Source: Holacanthus passer (Eukaryota > Chordata > Actinopteri > Pomacanthidae). Taken from it: a DNA stretch of 64,000 nucleotides. The stretch is from positions 1,784,501-1,848,500 of the forward strand of contig JAFREQ010000091.1 of NCBI GenBank assembly GCA_025331565.1. The letters are read 5' to 3'. Under the pieces are notes generated by a model that worked only from the letters and a program-made list of their open reading frames with translations, made no database searches and was not told the DNA's origin. Both the position numbers and the translations under genes were made by a program. The first letter of the stretch is position 1, and every line of letters begins with the position of its first letter. Positions 35,346 to 48,500 of the stretch are shown piece by piece.

Positions 35346-36987
35346 TATTGAACTTTTTTTAAATTCATTTTCATGAAAATTGCGTCCAGTAGTCGTTCAT
35401 ATATTTCAGATGGGACCAAAGTGGTTGCCTCACCATGATTGCCATCCTGTCAGTCTAAACATTTACCAGCTACAACACTGCTGCTGTTTGCAAGGTCATG
35501 CATCTAAAAATAAAAGCATAGAATATATGACAACACTAACAGAGGCCACCCTGCCTGCAGAAAGTGCTTGTACATTTGCTGATAATATTTCTATACTTCA
35601 ACTTGAGAAAGATTTTGATGGCTGGACTTTCACTGTTTTTTTTGTGGAGTAATTTTAAATTTTGCTACTTTTTCCTCAAGTGAAGAATCTGAATCTGTCC
35701 TCCAACCGCTGCTCTTTCAAGAAACAACGTCCCGGTTTCTCAGTAAAAATCTTTCAGTTTTCTGTGGGATCTTTTTTTTGACCAAAGACACACTCAACCT
35801 CAAAAGAGAATTTTGGAGAATTTCTCTTTGAGCTTCTGAGCACAGATATACCCTCACTGTACTTTCAGAGCTGCCACAACTCTTGAGGTGAGAAAACCAG
35901 ATTTGGGCTGGCATTGCTAACCTGACCTCTGCACTTGTGGAGGTGGCCTGTATTCTCAGTGTGATAAAGCCTGGCCTGTAGGCCTGCAGCCAGACTGCTT
36001 GGTGCGAGAGTGGAGATGACACATCACAGGCAATAACACTCCCCTGCTGCAACACCTCTCTTCTTCTTCTTCAGTTTCCCCCCCTTCCTCCTGTCCCTTT
36101 TTCCTCCCCTGATGTTTTTTTTAATACCATTATTGCCTCTATTCTATTTTATTCTTTCCATTTCCATTGCTCATCCTCAAATAAGGAGGTGTACAAAAAA
36201 CCTATAACCTGAAATCTTTCTGCTATAAATACACTCTGTGGATTTGTTTTATTTTCATACCACAGTTGGTGCTAAATTGAAATAATAGAAGAGGGTGATA
36301 AACTGAGACTCAAGACTTAGTTGTAGGGTTTTTTGTAAATTTAGTTCAGTGTAGTACATAAATGCCTGCAGAGTACATGGAGTAATGCAACTATAGTGTC
36401 TACACTAAGTCTTATTAAAAGCACAGGAGGGTTTTGTTTTTGTTTGTTTATGGTGGGCAAAGCGAGAAATGTGTTGGACCATATTGCATGATTTCTCTGT
36501 AGCTTGTGTATAAAGTGTTAGGAGGCCCAGATGAATGTAAAGTAGATTGAAAGTCATGATAAAAAAGGGAAAGCTACTGACAACGGTGGCTCATTGGGGC
36601 CACAATGCATAATTTCAGTGAAAGGAGGTTATGCATGTAATGAGAGGTCCATGTTGAAATAAGGTTGGTTTGTAGTATATAAGTATCTGAAGAAAAAGAC
36701 ATGATGTATTTTATAATAATCATGCAATGATGGTGACGAGTGCACATATAGAGAACAGGATTAGAGAGAGGAAAAGGGTAGATGAAATTTGAAAGGGTCA
36801 TTCAGTTTCCAATGAGATGCGTGACTCTTAAAATAAATCCACCTTTCTCAGATGTTTAATGAGCCTCCATTTGTCTACAATTGTGCTTTTTTTCCTCCTT
36901 CCCATCTTTTAATTAAAACATTGTCTTTTACCTTTACATGCAACATCAAAGGAGCAACACGAGTTCCCGCTAATTGGAGGTAGATTT
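35346..36987. other. Noncoding, no gene seen
   Basis: AT-rich sequence. A pyrimidine-rich tract lies at about 36058-36115. Open frames of 90 and 112 codons show no domain. Confidence 0.5.
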
Positions 36988-37250
36988 GGCGCTTTAATAT
37001 TTTGTTTTGACTAATTTCCTCCTGTGCACAGGTGTATAGAGAGGAGAGAGGGGGTGGATTTGTAAAGGTAGCAAAAAAAAAAAAAAAAAAAAAAACACAA
37101 GCTAATAGAGAGAGAAACCGGAGAAATGCAGAGATTAGTACAGGTAAAAATAGTACAGAACGCTTATTTTGCTTTGCTAATTTCCTCTCCATTGCACAGG
37201 TGAGGCGGAGGCGAACACAGGGTTTTGTGCTTGTAAAGGGGAAATTAGCT
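36988..37250 (+). repeat. Direct duplication of a ~85-bp block, possibly regulatory
   Basis: A block at about 36990-37072 recurs, diverged, at about 37161-37250. Shared landmarks in order are a GCTT...ATTTTG start, CTAATTTCCTC, GCACAGGTG, a GGG...TTGTAAAGG segment and TAGC. A third short echo (GTTTCCTCTTGTTATT) is at about 37440. An A23 run (37073-37095) lies between the copies. The units contain TAAT cores, as in homeodomain sites, so an enhancer-like role is possible but unproven. Confidence 0.5.
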
Positions 37251-37639
37251 GAAGTAAAAATAGTGAAGGGATCGAGAACTAAAGAGGATTAATCACTAAA
37301 AATAGCAGGAAAAGGCAGGAAGCTATAAAGAGAACAATCAACATGGGAGCCGGTAACAAGACACTAGAGGGAAAAACAGGAAGTTGAAACTTAATTATAA
37401 CTACAGTTTAAAGGCAGCAGCGACTGTTGTTGTTGCACCCGTTTCCTCTTGTTATTCAGTGTTGGAGGTTAATAGAGTAAAATAGCAAGGTGACGATAAA
37501 GCGAGGTAAGAGGTCAGGTGGAAAAAAGCAAAAAAATAGGCTTAATTATCACTTCCTGTGTTGTGTTTCTGAAGTGTTCATTGCATAATTATACAGCTTA
37601 AAAAACAAAGGTTAAACAGCTCTGTGGGGAGTCTGGGGT
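37251..37639. other. Noncoding, no gene seen
   Basis: Continuation of purine-leaning, TAAT-containing sequence with many short AGG and AAAATAG motifs. No open frame of interest. Confidence 0.45.
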
Positions 37640-37850
37640 GGTTTCATTTATCAAGTCAAAACATGCACCCGCTGAAGGACTCAAGGGTCAACGCGGCTGG
37701 CATTTAACGGGCCGGAATAAGTGGGTCGCGATGAACGGTGACACGTTTGAGAGGCCGCTTTTCATGCCGCTGCGGAAAGCTCATCTGCAAAATGTGTCAG
37801 GCGGATATTTAAGGCGCAGAGGTCCCCGCCGCTGACAAGTTTACAGATCA
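37640..37850. other. CpG-containing, GC-richer block, candidate conserved noncoding element
   Basis: Within AT-rich surroundings this stretch has many CpG dinucleotides (GTCGCGATGAACG, GGCGGATATTTAAGGCGC, CCCGCCGCTG). A 65-codon open frame covers it without a domain. Retained CpG could reflect selection, low methylation or recent insertion. I cannot tell which from one sequence. Confidence 0.4.
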
Positions 37851-40038
37851 AGTAATGTTAGACGCTGAAATGAGCCATTCTGCTCGGTTCTTGGAAAGAT
37901 GAGCTCAACGGCACTAGGAGGGCAGATTACTGTTATTTATTTGAGTTAAATATAATTTACAGTTTAGCGGCGTGACTTAGAGGCTTTTAAAGAGGAAGAT
38001 GAGTTCACGCTCAGCTGATTTGTTACTGTGGCAGACTGTTGACTGGCACACTGACTCACACTAAACTTCACAGAAAGAAGACAGCAGGGTCATGTTAACC
38101 TCGCATTTGCTTTTTCCCCCCCCCTTTTCTTTGCCAGTGCTATAATTCACCACAGCTTGACGTCCTTGTATAGAAGATGTTGTGTGAGCTGCGGAACCGC
38201 TCATTTAACGACGCTAAGTGCTGCTGAAGTCAAGACAACTTTCTTTGAGCCAAGATTCTTTCAGATAATCACAATGTCTCAGGTTCAAACCGTTGAAAGA
38301 GAGACTTACATGTCGTGACATTGAGATTTTAATGCAACTTTACTATGAAAATGTCCAGACAGCTGGCTTAGCTATAGACCTTTAAATCTTTTAACATTTT
38401 TACTTTGATTGTTGCTTATTTTGTCATGAATATTCAACATTGAACTTGAAGCTATGATATATTAAAATCTGCATTATCACAATTTCATAATTTTGCATGT
38501 TAGGGCAACATAGTTGTGCAACAGTTGGATCTTTTTGCATGAGTAGGTTTCCTCCAACAGTAAAAAGTAAGAAAAAAAAAGTGCATTAACCAAACTTGCT
38601 CAAAGATGCAAGTTTGATTAATTGGCAACTCAGCAAAGTTGCACTTTAAAGGTGCTTTCACATTAGTTTCTTAGGCTCAGTCACTATCGTACAGTAATTT
38701 GGAACAAAATTAAATTAAAACCACTCAACAGACTTCTAACCGCAGCAAGGTCCTGTTTCCCAAGCAATCCATCTATATGTATGACTGTTGAATACATTCT
38801 GCAAAGTTGCAAGCGAATGCTAATATTGAGTTCTGAACTAAATTTCGAGGGCACTGCAGTGACGCAGGTTCTCGAAGTTTACCTTTGCAAAACAACATTT
38901 CAAAGAGCTTGAATTCTCTGTGGCCACACTAAGATATGCCTTTCTATCAGTCGCATACATTTCCCAAGCAGCCTTTTGCAGTTGACCAGCGAGCAGCTTC
39001 AGCAGAGCAGCTGGGGATTCAAAGTCACCTTGACGGCATTAAGGGAAGCAGGGGAGCATTACTCACAGACTGGCTCTGCCCACACTTCCCCTGTTGGCCC
39101 GAGCATTTAAATTGGGTTTTAAACGTCATTTAAGTAAATGTACACAGCTTACATCGGCTGAATCACCCAACTTGACTTAGAGAGATCAGTGACTCACACT
39201 CTGACTCATGAGTGAACTTCACGAACTGGAAACTCGAATAGCAATAACTGAGAGACATTAATAAACACTAAGTGGGAAAGTTGGGCAGCGTGCATCAAGT
39301 AGCTGTGTGATTTCTGGGAAAATAAAGTGCTCTGAGTTGATTTCTGTGATGTCTCAGAGTGGGAACTGACCAATCAGCGAAATCCAAACCACACACTCTT
39401 GCTCAATCACATTCATAAACCAGAATGCCACCAGTACAACTACCAATTACAATCACTGCATCCATAATTGCTCACTAAGTATGTTCTTTATGTTAGTGTT
39501 TTCTGAGATGGATGGGGGTTATTGTATGTGTATTTATACTACATGAAAGTAGGTGGTCCTCTGTTTTGCAATGGCAATCAACAAAAGCACATGTTACAGT
39601 GACAGATACACAGGATGTTGTTAAATAACAATGGAGCAAAAAACTAAATCAACACACAATCAACTAAATTTGCGAGTACTTTCACTCCACCACATTTCGG
39701 AGTAAAAATATTCTACTATTCATTTCACTATTTATCTGACCACTATAGTTACTAGTTTATTTGCAGAGTTCACATATCTAACATGTGATCCAGTTTGTAA
39801 TATGTGTGTTACAGGTTAAACTAACTCAATATTTTAAAGAAGTTAATATTTGCTTCACCTCATCCATTTACAGCATTTTATGCTCCTTACAGTTTAATGT
39901 TTCAGCAATAATATTATAGTGTATTGTAATATGACAGTGTATGAGGCCATTCTGCAGAATGACTGCTTTTACTTTTGAACCAGTATATTTTGCTGATAAG
40001 GCTTTTACTCAATAAAGGATATTTTTGAGGGATATACT
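37851..40038. other. Noncoding, no gene seen
   Basis: AT-rich unique sequence with no exon, RNA gene or recognisable mobile element. Confidence 0.55.
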
Positions 40039-40043
40039 GTATG

Positions 40044-40607
40044 TGTTATGGTCTGGGTTTCTGGGTTTGGTTTTCTGTTGTCTGTGTTTTTTCCTTCTTT
40101 CCTTGTCAGTGTCTGTGGCTGGAGGTGTGGCTGGTGTGACTCTCACTTCCCGCTCTGAGTCCTGGCAGATGAGGCACACCTGTTCCCAACTGTCATTGAC
40201 CACCTCCTACATAAGCCCTGACTCCACTCCTGCGCCAGATTATTCCATCTCATACGGTAGAATCTAGCCCCCATGTTACTCCTGCGATCTCTTGTTTAAT
40301 GTTTGCCTTAGAAAAGAAGTTTTTGCCACGTGTTTTTTCCTCATTGCTCACTTTGTGTCTTTTTCCAGTAAAATCCCTGGTGTGTGTGCTTCACTGCCAT
40401 CCTTCCTGCCGTGCTTCTGTGTCTCCAGTCTCCCGGTTTCCAGCTACAGCCATCGCCAGCCCACCATCTCCTCCGTCCACCAGCCAGCCCACCTCCAGTC
40501 ACCTCCACCTGACTTTTTGCTTTTGCCTTTTTTCTTTAAAGAAAACCAAACCACCAGTCCATTTCTGTTCCTGCCTACGTTGGTCCAACCCAAAACCCAA
40601 CGCAACA
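40044..40607 (+). mobile_element. Probable solo LTR, Ty3/Gypsy-like
   Basis: A 564-bp stretch begins TGTTATGG and ends CGCAACA, giving TG...CA termini. The flanks GTATG (40039-40043) and ATATG (40608-40612) match at four of five bases, consistent with an aged 5-bp duplication. A TATA-like TACATAAG lies at about 40208. The interior is pyrimidine-rich and C-rich toward the 3' part, like the LTRs at 3.4 and 25.6 kb, and has no coding potential despite two overlapping frames of 108 and 119 codons. Without a perfect TSD the ends are less sure than for the other two solo LTRs. Confidence 0.65.
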
Positions 40608-40612
40608 ATATG

Positions 40613-41209
40613 TCTTAAGTTTTGGAATCACAGACTCCATCATGTTTTGGAGATGTAACAGGAAGTAGAATGTTGCCATGGGTTCAGTGAGTCACTCTGT
40701 GGGCGACAATATGAGGCTCGTTATTTTTAGTCTGTATTTGTTCACATTGCCAGGTGACCTTACATTCAGAGAAAAAGTCCCCATGCACACTCAGAGCAGA
40801 TAACAAAGTGCGCTTCTGTTGTCGTGTTCTGGGACAGGTTGTGTCACAGCTTGATTTCATCGGGTGCAACTGTGTCACACTGCGTCTGCGACACGGCTGG
40901 TGGAGCTGATCATTCTGTTCTAGGCAATACTTGTGATTCCACCAGATGTGCGTCACAGACGCGGCTCTCTGTTCCAATTAAAACACGTGCCCAGTCTTTG
41001 CACAGAGCAGCGTAGGATTGCATAGAGCATCCGGGCAATTTTCAAAAAGAAACACCCTGTGCAGACTCCTGATTAAGAATTAAACTCCTGATTGTATATC
41101 ACATCACTACATTAACATTACGTCAGGTGGCATGAGGCCAGAAGTCAACCGGTCACAAGATTTTTGACACCATGGATGATGAGATGTTCCTCTTGTTATT
41201 ATTATTTAT
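40613..41209. other. Noncoding, no gene seen
   Basis: Mixed sequence. About 40.81-41.0 kb contains several GTCACA/TGTCGC motifs and moderate CpG but nothing recognisable. Confidence 0.5.
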
Positions 41210-41359
41210 ACTGCCACTTCTTTAATTGCCACTTTATTTGAGTACTTTATTCAATTTGCCTGTTTTGCGAGCTGCTGTAACAAGTGAATTTCCCCTGAGG
41301 GGGATCGATAAAGCTTATCTTATCTTATCTTATCTTATCTTATCTTATCTCATCTTATC
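41210..41359 (+). repeat. LINE 3' end with (TTATC)n tail
   Basis: GCTGCTGTAACAAGTGAATT, then TTCCCCTGAGGGGGATCGAT, an ATAAAG signal and about nine TTATC units (41315-41359) form the clearest non-LTR retrotransposon 3' end in the window. The 5' boundary of recognisable LINE sequence is approximate and no reverse transcriptase is left. Confidence 0.8.
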
Positions 41360-42922
41360 GTGGACACTTTGATCCCTGTCCTTTACAACCTTTATCCATA
41401 TTAACTTTGTCAGCTACAGAACAACAAAGTAGGAAATCATAATGATGATGCAAACCATTAAAAGAGACACAAAAAAAAACAACCCAAAAAACATAGTATA
41501 GAAGCACAGCAATCAAGGAGAAAATTACCAACTCAACAAAGTTCGATGAGCAAGTTGACAAAATAGGGCTGGTTATTCAGTCTGTCACTGACTTCTAAAA
41601 TGTTTGACCTCCATGTCAGCTGACTTTATTACCATTCATGTACTGTATTTAGAGTTACACATTGGCTACTACTTACCTTATCAGACGTGCATGTTGAAAG
41701 AGTTAGTGTCCACCAGTTGTGAGCATGAGTGCTGTCCAGCTATCCAGACCTGCAGAGAAACATGCTGCGTGTTAATGACCACCAGTCCACTCCGGTCAGC
41801 TGACAGAAACCCACTCTTGTGTGCTGTGATGATCAGCATCTCAACCCAATGTCAGCTGAAGGAGAAGATCACAAAACTGAAACAGATGATAGCACTGAAG
41901 CGATTTTCCAAATTTTTAGTTACTTTTTGTAAAACAAGTTTTTTGAAAAATGTCATCAGAATGAAATGAGATATGTTACTTGGGGGCAAGTTCCTGGATA
42001 CAGGAATAGCAAGAAACATGTTGATTTTCATCACAAAGGAGTGTAATTATCTCACTGCAGGGTGCCACTGGTAGATCTTTTATGCCCACTAGCACCATGC
42101 TAACACATTATTATATCAAGGTGTATACATAATGAGCTAAGCTGCTGGCTTGTGGCACTGTTGGCTGTTGCTAATAATCAAAACGGTGTTCACTGACTTT
42201 AAAAAAAAAAAAAAAGTAATAAGCTTGTTAACATAGGTATCATCAAGGTCACTTGATTTTGTCTGAGCAACCTCATTTTCCCACAAACTAACTAAATAAA
42301 TAATAATAATCATTTTTTCCAATAATGGAAGTACAAAGAACAAGGAGGACGTTGGGGATGCTGGGGCAACTGCATCTCATGTTGTTTGTTTAGGCTGTTC
42401 AAAGATTTGATTATGGTTGAAAGGTAAATTGAACAATTTGCACACATCTAGGTCTATTTACAGGTCATGCAGAGTACAAGGAATGTGTTAAAAAGTTGTG
42501 TAAAACCTCTGTCTCCAGAGGGAGCTGTGCAAAGGGTGGTACATTTCCTCAAGTGATGTCTCTTGAGTCAGAGTTGGATGGTGCTGAAGACTCCAAGTTT
42601 GAAAATGAAACAGTTCCACTGCTAATCTCTGCTCGAGGCCGGCTGCTCCAGGCTACATTACCAGCTACGAGCACGACATACCCCAGCCTCTTACTGAACA
42701 GTTAGCAGTCAAGTTGCATTGTGGGTGGTGTAGATGTCAGGTTTTGACAGGGAAGAGAAATGCGTGGAGTAAAACAAATATCTCAGATTCTTCTGCATCG
42801 ATGTTGATTTTGTTGTTGGTGTTGTTTTTATTATAACTGTCCATTATGAGTTTGACATTGTTGGAAATGCTAAATCATCAAAGCACTCTTTCAAAGAAAC
42901 ACAGTGGTTTGATTAGATATTG
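41360..42922. other. Noncoding, no gene seen
   Basis: AT-rich sequence with an A15 run at about 42200-42215. Open frames up to 121 codons lack domains. Confidence 0.5.
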
Positions 42923-42949
42923 CAATCAATCAATCAATCAATCAATCAT
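42923..42949 (+). repeat. (AATC)n microsatellite
   Basis: About six units of CAAT/AATC. Confidence 0.9.
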
Positions 42950-43325
42950 TCACAGGTTTTGACTCTATCGATCCCATCCAATTCACATTACACAGAAAGG
43001 CAACCTCAGCCGGGTGCTTTAAGCTGCATGAATAACCATCTAAATAAATATTATACTTAAGTCGATAGAAACATTCCCTTGATATGCTTTTGTTGTTGTT
43101 GTTTTTTTTAAAGAAAGCATTAAGATTATTATTAAATGTATTGCCAATGCAAATGAGTTCTATATGAATATCATTTTTAGGAGAGATTTTTTAGGACGTG
43201 GATCTGATCTCTAGATATCACACCATAGACACTTTGAGTTTGTTTTATACATGAGCTGTTTCATATCTAACTTTAGCCTATAATATGTGGAGGATGAGTC
43301 ATCAAAAGAAAGAAACAAAGAAAGG

Positions 43326-43332
<7 letters not shown>
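42950..43332. other. Noncoding, no gene seen
   Basis: AT-rich sequence with a TTGTTGTTG run at about 43089. Confidence 0.55.

Positions 43333-43357
<25 letters not shown>
43333..43357. repeat. (AT)n microsatellite
   Basis: About 12 pure AT units, self-complementary. Confidence 0.92.
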
Positions 43358-43581
43358 ATGTTTGATGCAATTCGATGAAAAAATAATAATAGAGTGCAAT
43401 TGTGCAACAGTGTGAAATCATATTCGCTGTCCACCCTCATGCTCTGCAATGATTGGTTTGGGACTCATTACGTTTGAAGACTCAAGCATTTGGTACTTTA
43501 GGAATTTCCACATCTCAGCTGCATGGGGAGTTTTTGACCTTTCAGTCAAAGCTGCTTCATTTTTCAAGGGTAATCGAAAGG

Positions 43582-43706
43582 GCACACACACACACACACA
43601 CAAAGACAGACAGTGACAGCCACAGACAGACGTGCATTAAACAAGGACGTTGCAAAGAGGACGGACACAAGCTCACACACTAAACAAACAGTAAGACCAA
43701 ATGCGT

Positions 43707-43745
<39 letters not shown>

Positions 43746-43875
43746 CATTTGGACCAAACACATGCACTCAAACAAACAGCCTGCTACATCCACCAACACC
43801 CCTATCCATCACCCTTCACATAAAATCCCCAAAACACACGCGGCGATCCATCTCATCAAGCCCCCACTCTGCCTT

Positions 43876-43907
<32 letters not shown>

Positions 43908-43908
43908 T
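43582..43908 (+). repeat. Cluster of (CA)n and (CT)n(CA)n microsatellites
   Basis: (CA)10 at 43582-43602, (AC)18 at 43708-43743, and a compound (CT)n(CA)n at about 43876-43908. The sequence between them is CA-rich, which explains the overlapping open frames of 67-106 codons on both strands. Confidence 0.93.
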
Positions 43909-44039
43909 CTGCATCTTCAAGATCCTCTGCTAACGAATGTCGGCAGCCATTATGAAATTCTCCCGCTCGTTTTCTCTCCTTAACGAGCTTCAATCAGCTA
44001 ACGGGCCACTTTGAAGTGGCGACAGAGTCGAATAATTAG

Positions 44040-44480
44040 AGAACACTGAGGAAATGATGATGGGGGAAAGAGAGGGAGGAAAGAGGAAGAGAGGTAGAGA
44101 TGGGAGCAGAAAAGATGGGAAACAAACAAACGGAATCACAGAAGAAAAGCAAAGACAGAAAGGAGAGATGAGATGATGAAGAGGCACTCAAGGCCGGTGG
44201 GAAGCGTGCTTTTATAAATAATTTCCTCCTTCTTTCTGGACAATTTTGCCGCAGGAGAAGGGTAAGGGTGGAGTTGAGTAGAGGCAGCAAGGGAAGGATT
44301 ATTTAAATTGTTTTCCGTCATGTATTCTCACTATTATTGCCTCCAGAGGAAGAGAAACAGAGGATAGGAAAGGAGAAAAAAAACGACGTAGAGAGAAGGA
44401 AAAAGCTGAGGAAAGACAGGGAGAGAGGGAGGAAAGAAGGGTGCAGGAGAGGTGGAGGGAGAGAGGAAGGATGCTGCCAA
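44040..44480 (+). repeat. Purine-rich GGAGA/GAAAG tract
   Basis: Strongly purine-biased plus strand with GGGAGG, GAAAGG and GAGAGG motifs, interrupted by ordinary sequence at about 44200-44335. It is an imperfect homopurine tract, and the long minus-strand frames (84-158 codons, Ser/Leu/Phe-rich) are its artefact. Confidence 0.7.
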
Positions 44481-44565
44481 AACAGCTTCTGTTAAACACA
44501 CAGGGAAAAAATGCTTGCGGCACACAGAGAAACAAATACAGCAAAATGCAGAAACAAATACTTCC

Positions 44566-44567
<2 letters not shown>

Positions 44568-44605
<38 letters not shown>

Positions 44606-44606
44606 G
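44568..44606 (+). repeat. (CA)n microsatellite
   Basis: About 17 CA units followed by GCACAGACATG. Confidence 0.93.
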
Positions 44607-45349
44607 ACATGCAAAGTTGCAGGAAAGTGCAGACATGTGTATCAGGAGGCCACACACACACGAAAGGGTTTGCATGTACTGTAAATGTGGGTGGATGCGA
44701 GCTCAGGTGGATGAGAAACGGCAGCAGACTGGTGGGAAGAAAGAGGGAGAGAGGGAGAGAAGCACACACACACAAAGCAGATCTCCGCCCTGCACGTCAC
44801 TTCCACTCTTATCAGCCGCAGACAAATTGAGAAAAGAGTTTTATCTTCGCTGGTCATATTTGAAACGCTCCAGTGTTTCCATTCTCTAACAATATGAAGG
44901 TTTGATATGAATCGCCACCCAGCTAACAGCAATCACGACGGGGGTTTATGAATCTAATATGACTAATAACATGTACTTTTTTTCCCTCTTTCTCTAAGGG
45001 GACATCAGAGCTCTGGATTTATTCACTTGCACGAGGACGCTGCAGCAGGGAGGGATGTCTGTTGACTGAAGGTTTGACCATTCTGATTTAATGATTTGTG
45101 AATTCATGAGACTGAAGTCACGTGAGCTACGTCCCATCCTGAGTTTCAAAAAAAGAAATGTATGGAGAAATGAAGGAAATGGAAATACAGCAAAATAAAA
45201 TGTGATTCAGTTACCATCGACTACCTGAGTGTGTCCTCCCGAGAAGAATCAGCGTCAGTCGTTTCAGCAAGTTACACCCATTTACATTTAACTGCATCTG
45301 GGAAACTTTAGTAATAAAGGAGGAAGCAGTGTGAGTTATTGTTATATAG
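44607..45349. other. Noncoding, no gene seen
   Basis: Mixed sequence. Short purine-rich and CACACA patches lie before 44775. No exon could be supported. Confidence 0.5.
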
Positions 45350-45558
45350 AGCTACAAAGTTTGGAATTTTAACTTTTTACATTTATATACTTACTTAAAT
45401 TCCTTGTTTCTTACATTATTATTTTTATCACTTTTATTTTTTTATACTCTTTTTTACTGCTATGTGAGGGAAAATGGACAAAACAACAATTGCATTGTAT
45501 GGTGTAACTGCTGTGTTGCACTGCGACAATAAACTTCTTAAATCTTGAATCTTGAATC
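45350..45558 (+). repeat. L2-type LINE 3' end with GAATCTT tail
   Basis: AT-rich 3' untranslated-like sequence leads to GCATTGTATGGTGTAACTGC, GACAATAAACTTCTT and then two tandem TTGAATC units ending near 45558. This is the usual shape of an L2-like LINE 3' terminus. No coding part remains. Confidence 0.65.
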
Positions 45559-48500
45559 ATTGGATTTTAACAGACCACTGCAGACTTTCTGTTTTCTGTT
45601 TTTTCTTTTTTTTTTCAATTAACTTTGGTTTGTTGTGATCATGACAACCGAGCTCATTTAAACCCAAGGACTAATTCTAACCCACACTCTAAAATCTCGA
45701 TCTCTTTATTTGTGTTTCAGCAATGATGGACAGGGGATATGAAAGGGCCCCTGTATCGAATCACACTGGACATGTTCTGACTACAATCACATCTAACACC
45801 TCAGCCCTTTTTATTTGTTATTTCTCTCTGCTGGAGTGGAAGTATAGTAAGAAATGGCGAGTGGCCATGAATGCTTTGTCTGCATTCATAGAAACTAGAA
45901 TTAGGCCACTGGAGCTGTGTGACACTTCACCAAAAGGCAACAAGGCCGCTTTTGCTTTCTGGGGATGTGAGAGAGAGAGAGAATTTGATTCTGTGGAAAT
46001 CTAAAACAAGTAACATCACCTTACTGAGGCCTGCACAGCCGTCAGTCCATGTGTGTGTGTCGTACATCCAGTCCAAAGAAACACAGATTCCAAATTGTGC
46101 TGAAGTGGAAGAGCTGTCGGTGGAGACAAAGATACAAGGGGTGAGGCTTACTAAGAAAATGGGTTTTTATTGAGTTTGTGGCCACGATCTGTGTGTATTC
46201 ACTGATTCACTAAAACAGCAGCTCATCACACAGTCAGCTCTTGGATTGATCTATGAAGACACACTGGCAGTGAAGGAGAGCTCGCATTTTACAGTTCACT
46301 CATGATCAACTTCACAGTCATGTTTGATGAACACAAATCAAACACCCGTCCACCATTTGTATATGTTACAGTAATAGTATTGTGCTCATTGATAATAACT
46401 TAATTGCTTCATTTTTTGTGTATAATAATCAGGTTTGTGTGATGTAGAAGTCAAAATTTAATTCAGGTTTTTTTTCCCACCACAGTCGTCCTTATAAATC
46501 TTGTGAAGCCCATCTGCACCGTGTTCACGCCTCCTTTTCAGGGGCATAAAATTCCAGTGTCAAACAGCCTGACCTCAGTAAATCCAGCTGAATGCATAAT
46601 CAACCTGTGTTAACATGCCTCCTCCTATTATTTGCGTGATCCCCCTTCACCTGCATGTGCAATGAGGAGAGAGACGCAGCTTGCAGACATTTGTGACTCC
46701 AGCCTGCTCGGCCTGTTTGATACATACAGCACATGTGGCTTTTTTGGACAGAATGCTTCACATCTGCATTGGAAAAAAAAAAAAAAAAAAAACAGGCACA
46801 AAGGCCTGAGTGAACCAGGTTTTCTCTCTTCAGATATGTTTGGATCTGTATACTGTGCTTTTTTAGGAGGACTGAAAGATTTTCCCGTGGTTCCAGAAGC
46901 AAAATCTCAAAATCTGGGTTCCATTCAAACTCAGTGGGGGAACAGCAGGAATCTCTCTATGCTCTATGAACATGCACACTCTGGAAAAAAGTTGAACCCT
47001 TTTTAATAAAGTTTGGCTTCTTTCTTCACTAGGTGCACGCTACATAAAGAGACAGCTGCACTGGCACATCAATTTGATAACACTAACAACTGTTAGCGAA
47101 CATTGTTCAAAGGCGATTGCTGCAAATGAACTCTTTAATGTTGACAGGAGAGATTTGCATGGAGGTCCTCAACATCAGGATTACCACCTGGAAGGCATGG
47201 TGCTGCATACAGAGATAAGCTGCGATAAAATAATCAACAAAACTCACAGGAGTGCTGTTAACCTGAAAAAGAGCGTGACCAAAGGGGGAACGGAGTTTTG
47301 TCCTATCCTGGATCTGAAAGCTTTTACTTCATGATCATACGTTGACGCCTGCACTTTGCAACACAGCAGAGAGAAAACTGACAAGATGAAGTGAGGGAAC
47401 ATCTTAAGAACACACGAGAGCTTTCAGCAAACTTCAGACCTACTTTAATGTCATCTGGAGCTGCACTGATTTCAAGCACAACCTCCTTTAAAAAACCCCA
47501 CAAACAAACAAAAAAATCTTTCATGTACATAACCTCTCTTAGACTTGAGATTACATTTATAATGTATATATGCATATAAGTTATGTATAAACTTATACAT
47601 ACTTTATATTATATATTATATTTTATATTTACACTTTCATGTGTATAAATGGCAGCAGAAAACAAGAGGCCTCACTGAGGACATTGTTAATGCCATTAGT
47701 AATGACAGTGCTTTTTGTTCTGTAAGTCAAAATGTCTGCTGTGAAAAAGAAATGGAAAAGTACAGGACTGAAATAAATACAGTTACATCTTTATCCATCT
47801 GTTTCAAATCTTAAAGTCTGCATTATCCAATTAGACCTTGAGCAATGTTAAAGAAAAACATGTGGCATTGTGGTTTTATCCATTTCAGCATGTAATTATG
47901 TAAATATTCAGTCAATGAGCTTAGAGGAATGGGGGGTATGGCTGTGTATGTTTTATCAGGTAACGTCTATATGTAAATGCATCTTATTATAATTCCTTTT
48001 CTTTCTGTGAGACCACTGCTGTGTTTGTTGTTCACAGCATTCACATATATTATTATCCACTAATTAACTGCATATGAGTGATGCAGGGGGTTATGGTTTT
48101 TGTAGTTGTGCAGGTTATATTATGCTCCATGTGCAAACAAGGCTCACGCTTTATCATGACTGTTCCTTTTACATCCTGTAGTTTGGCAACGCTGCGGCAC
48201 GACGGTGTATTGAGCCTGTGCTAATTAAAAGAGCTGGCAACTCATCATGCTTTGTTTGTTCCACTGCTCCTTTTCTGCTGCAACATTGGAGGGAAAAATG
48301 CATATTTATCAGATCGGTGCTGGATGTTGCTGTGTGTTTTTTTTTTTTTTTTCTTGGTTCTTGTTGTTTCAGTTCCACAGAGTTGAATAAAATGTAACAA
48401 GATCAGCAAAACAGTCCAAGGTCAGCAGAAAAAGAAAGTAAATGATAAGGCATGCGTGATTCTGTTATTGCCGGTGCACACGGGAGCTGTGCCCAGGCTT

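Noticed and set aside
40292..40658. Pro/Ser-rich frames of 108 and 119 codons
   Set aside because: They lie in the C-rich 3' part of an LTR and run past its end.
44299..44889. Frames of 113-158 codons on both strands
   Set aside because: All run through (CA)n and homopurine tracts, and composition alone keeps them open.
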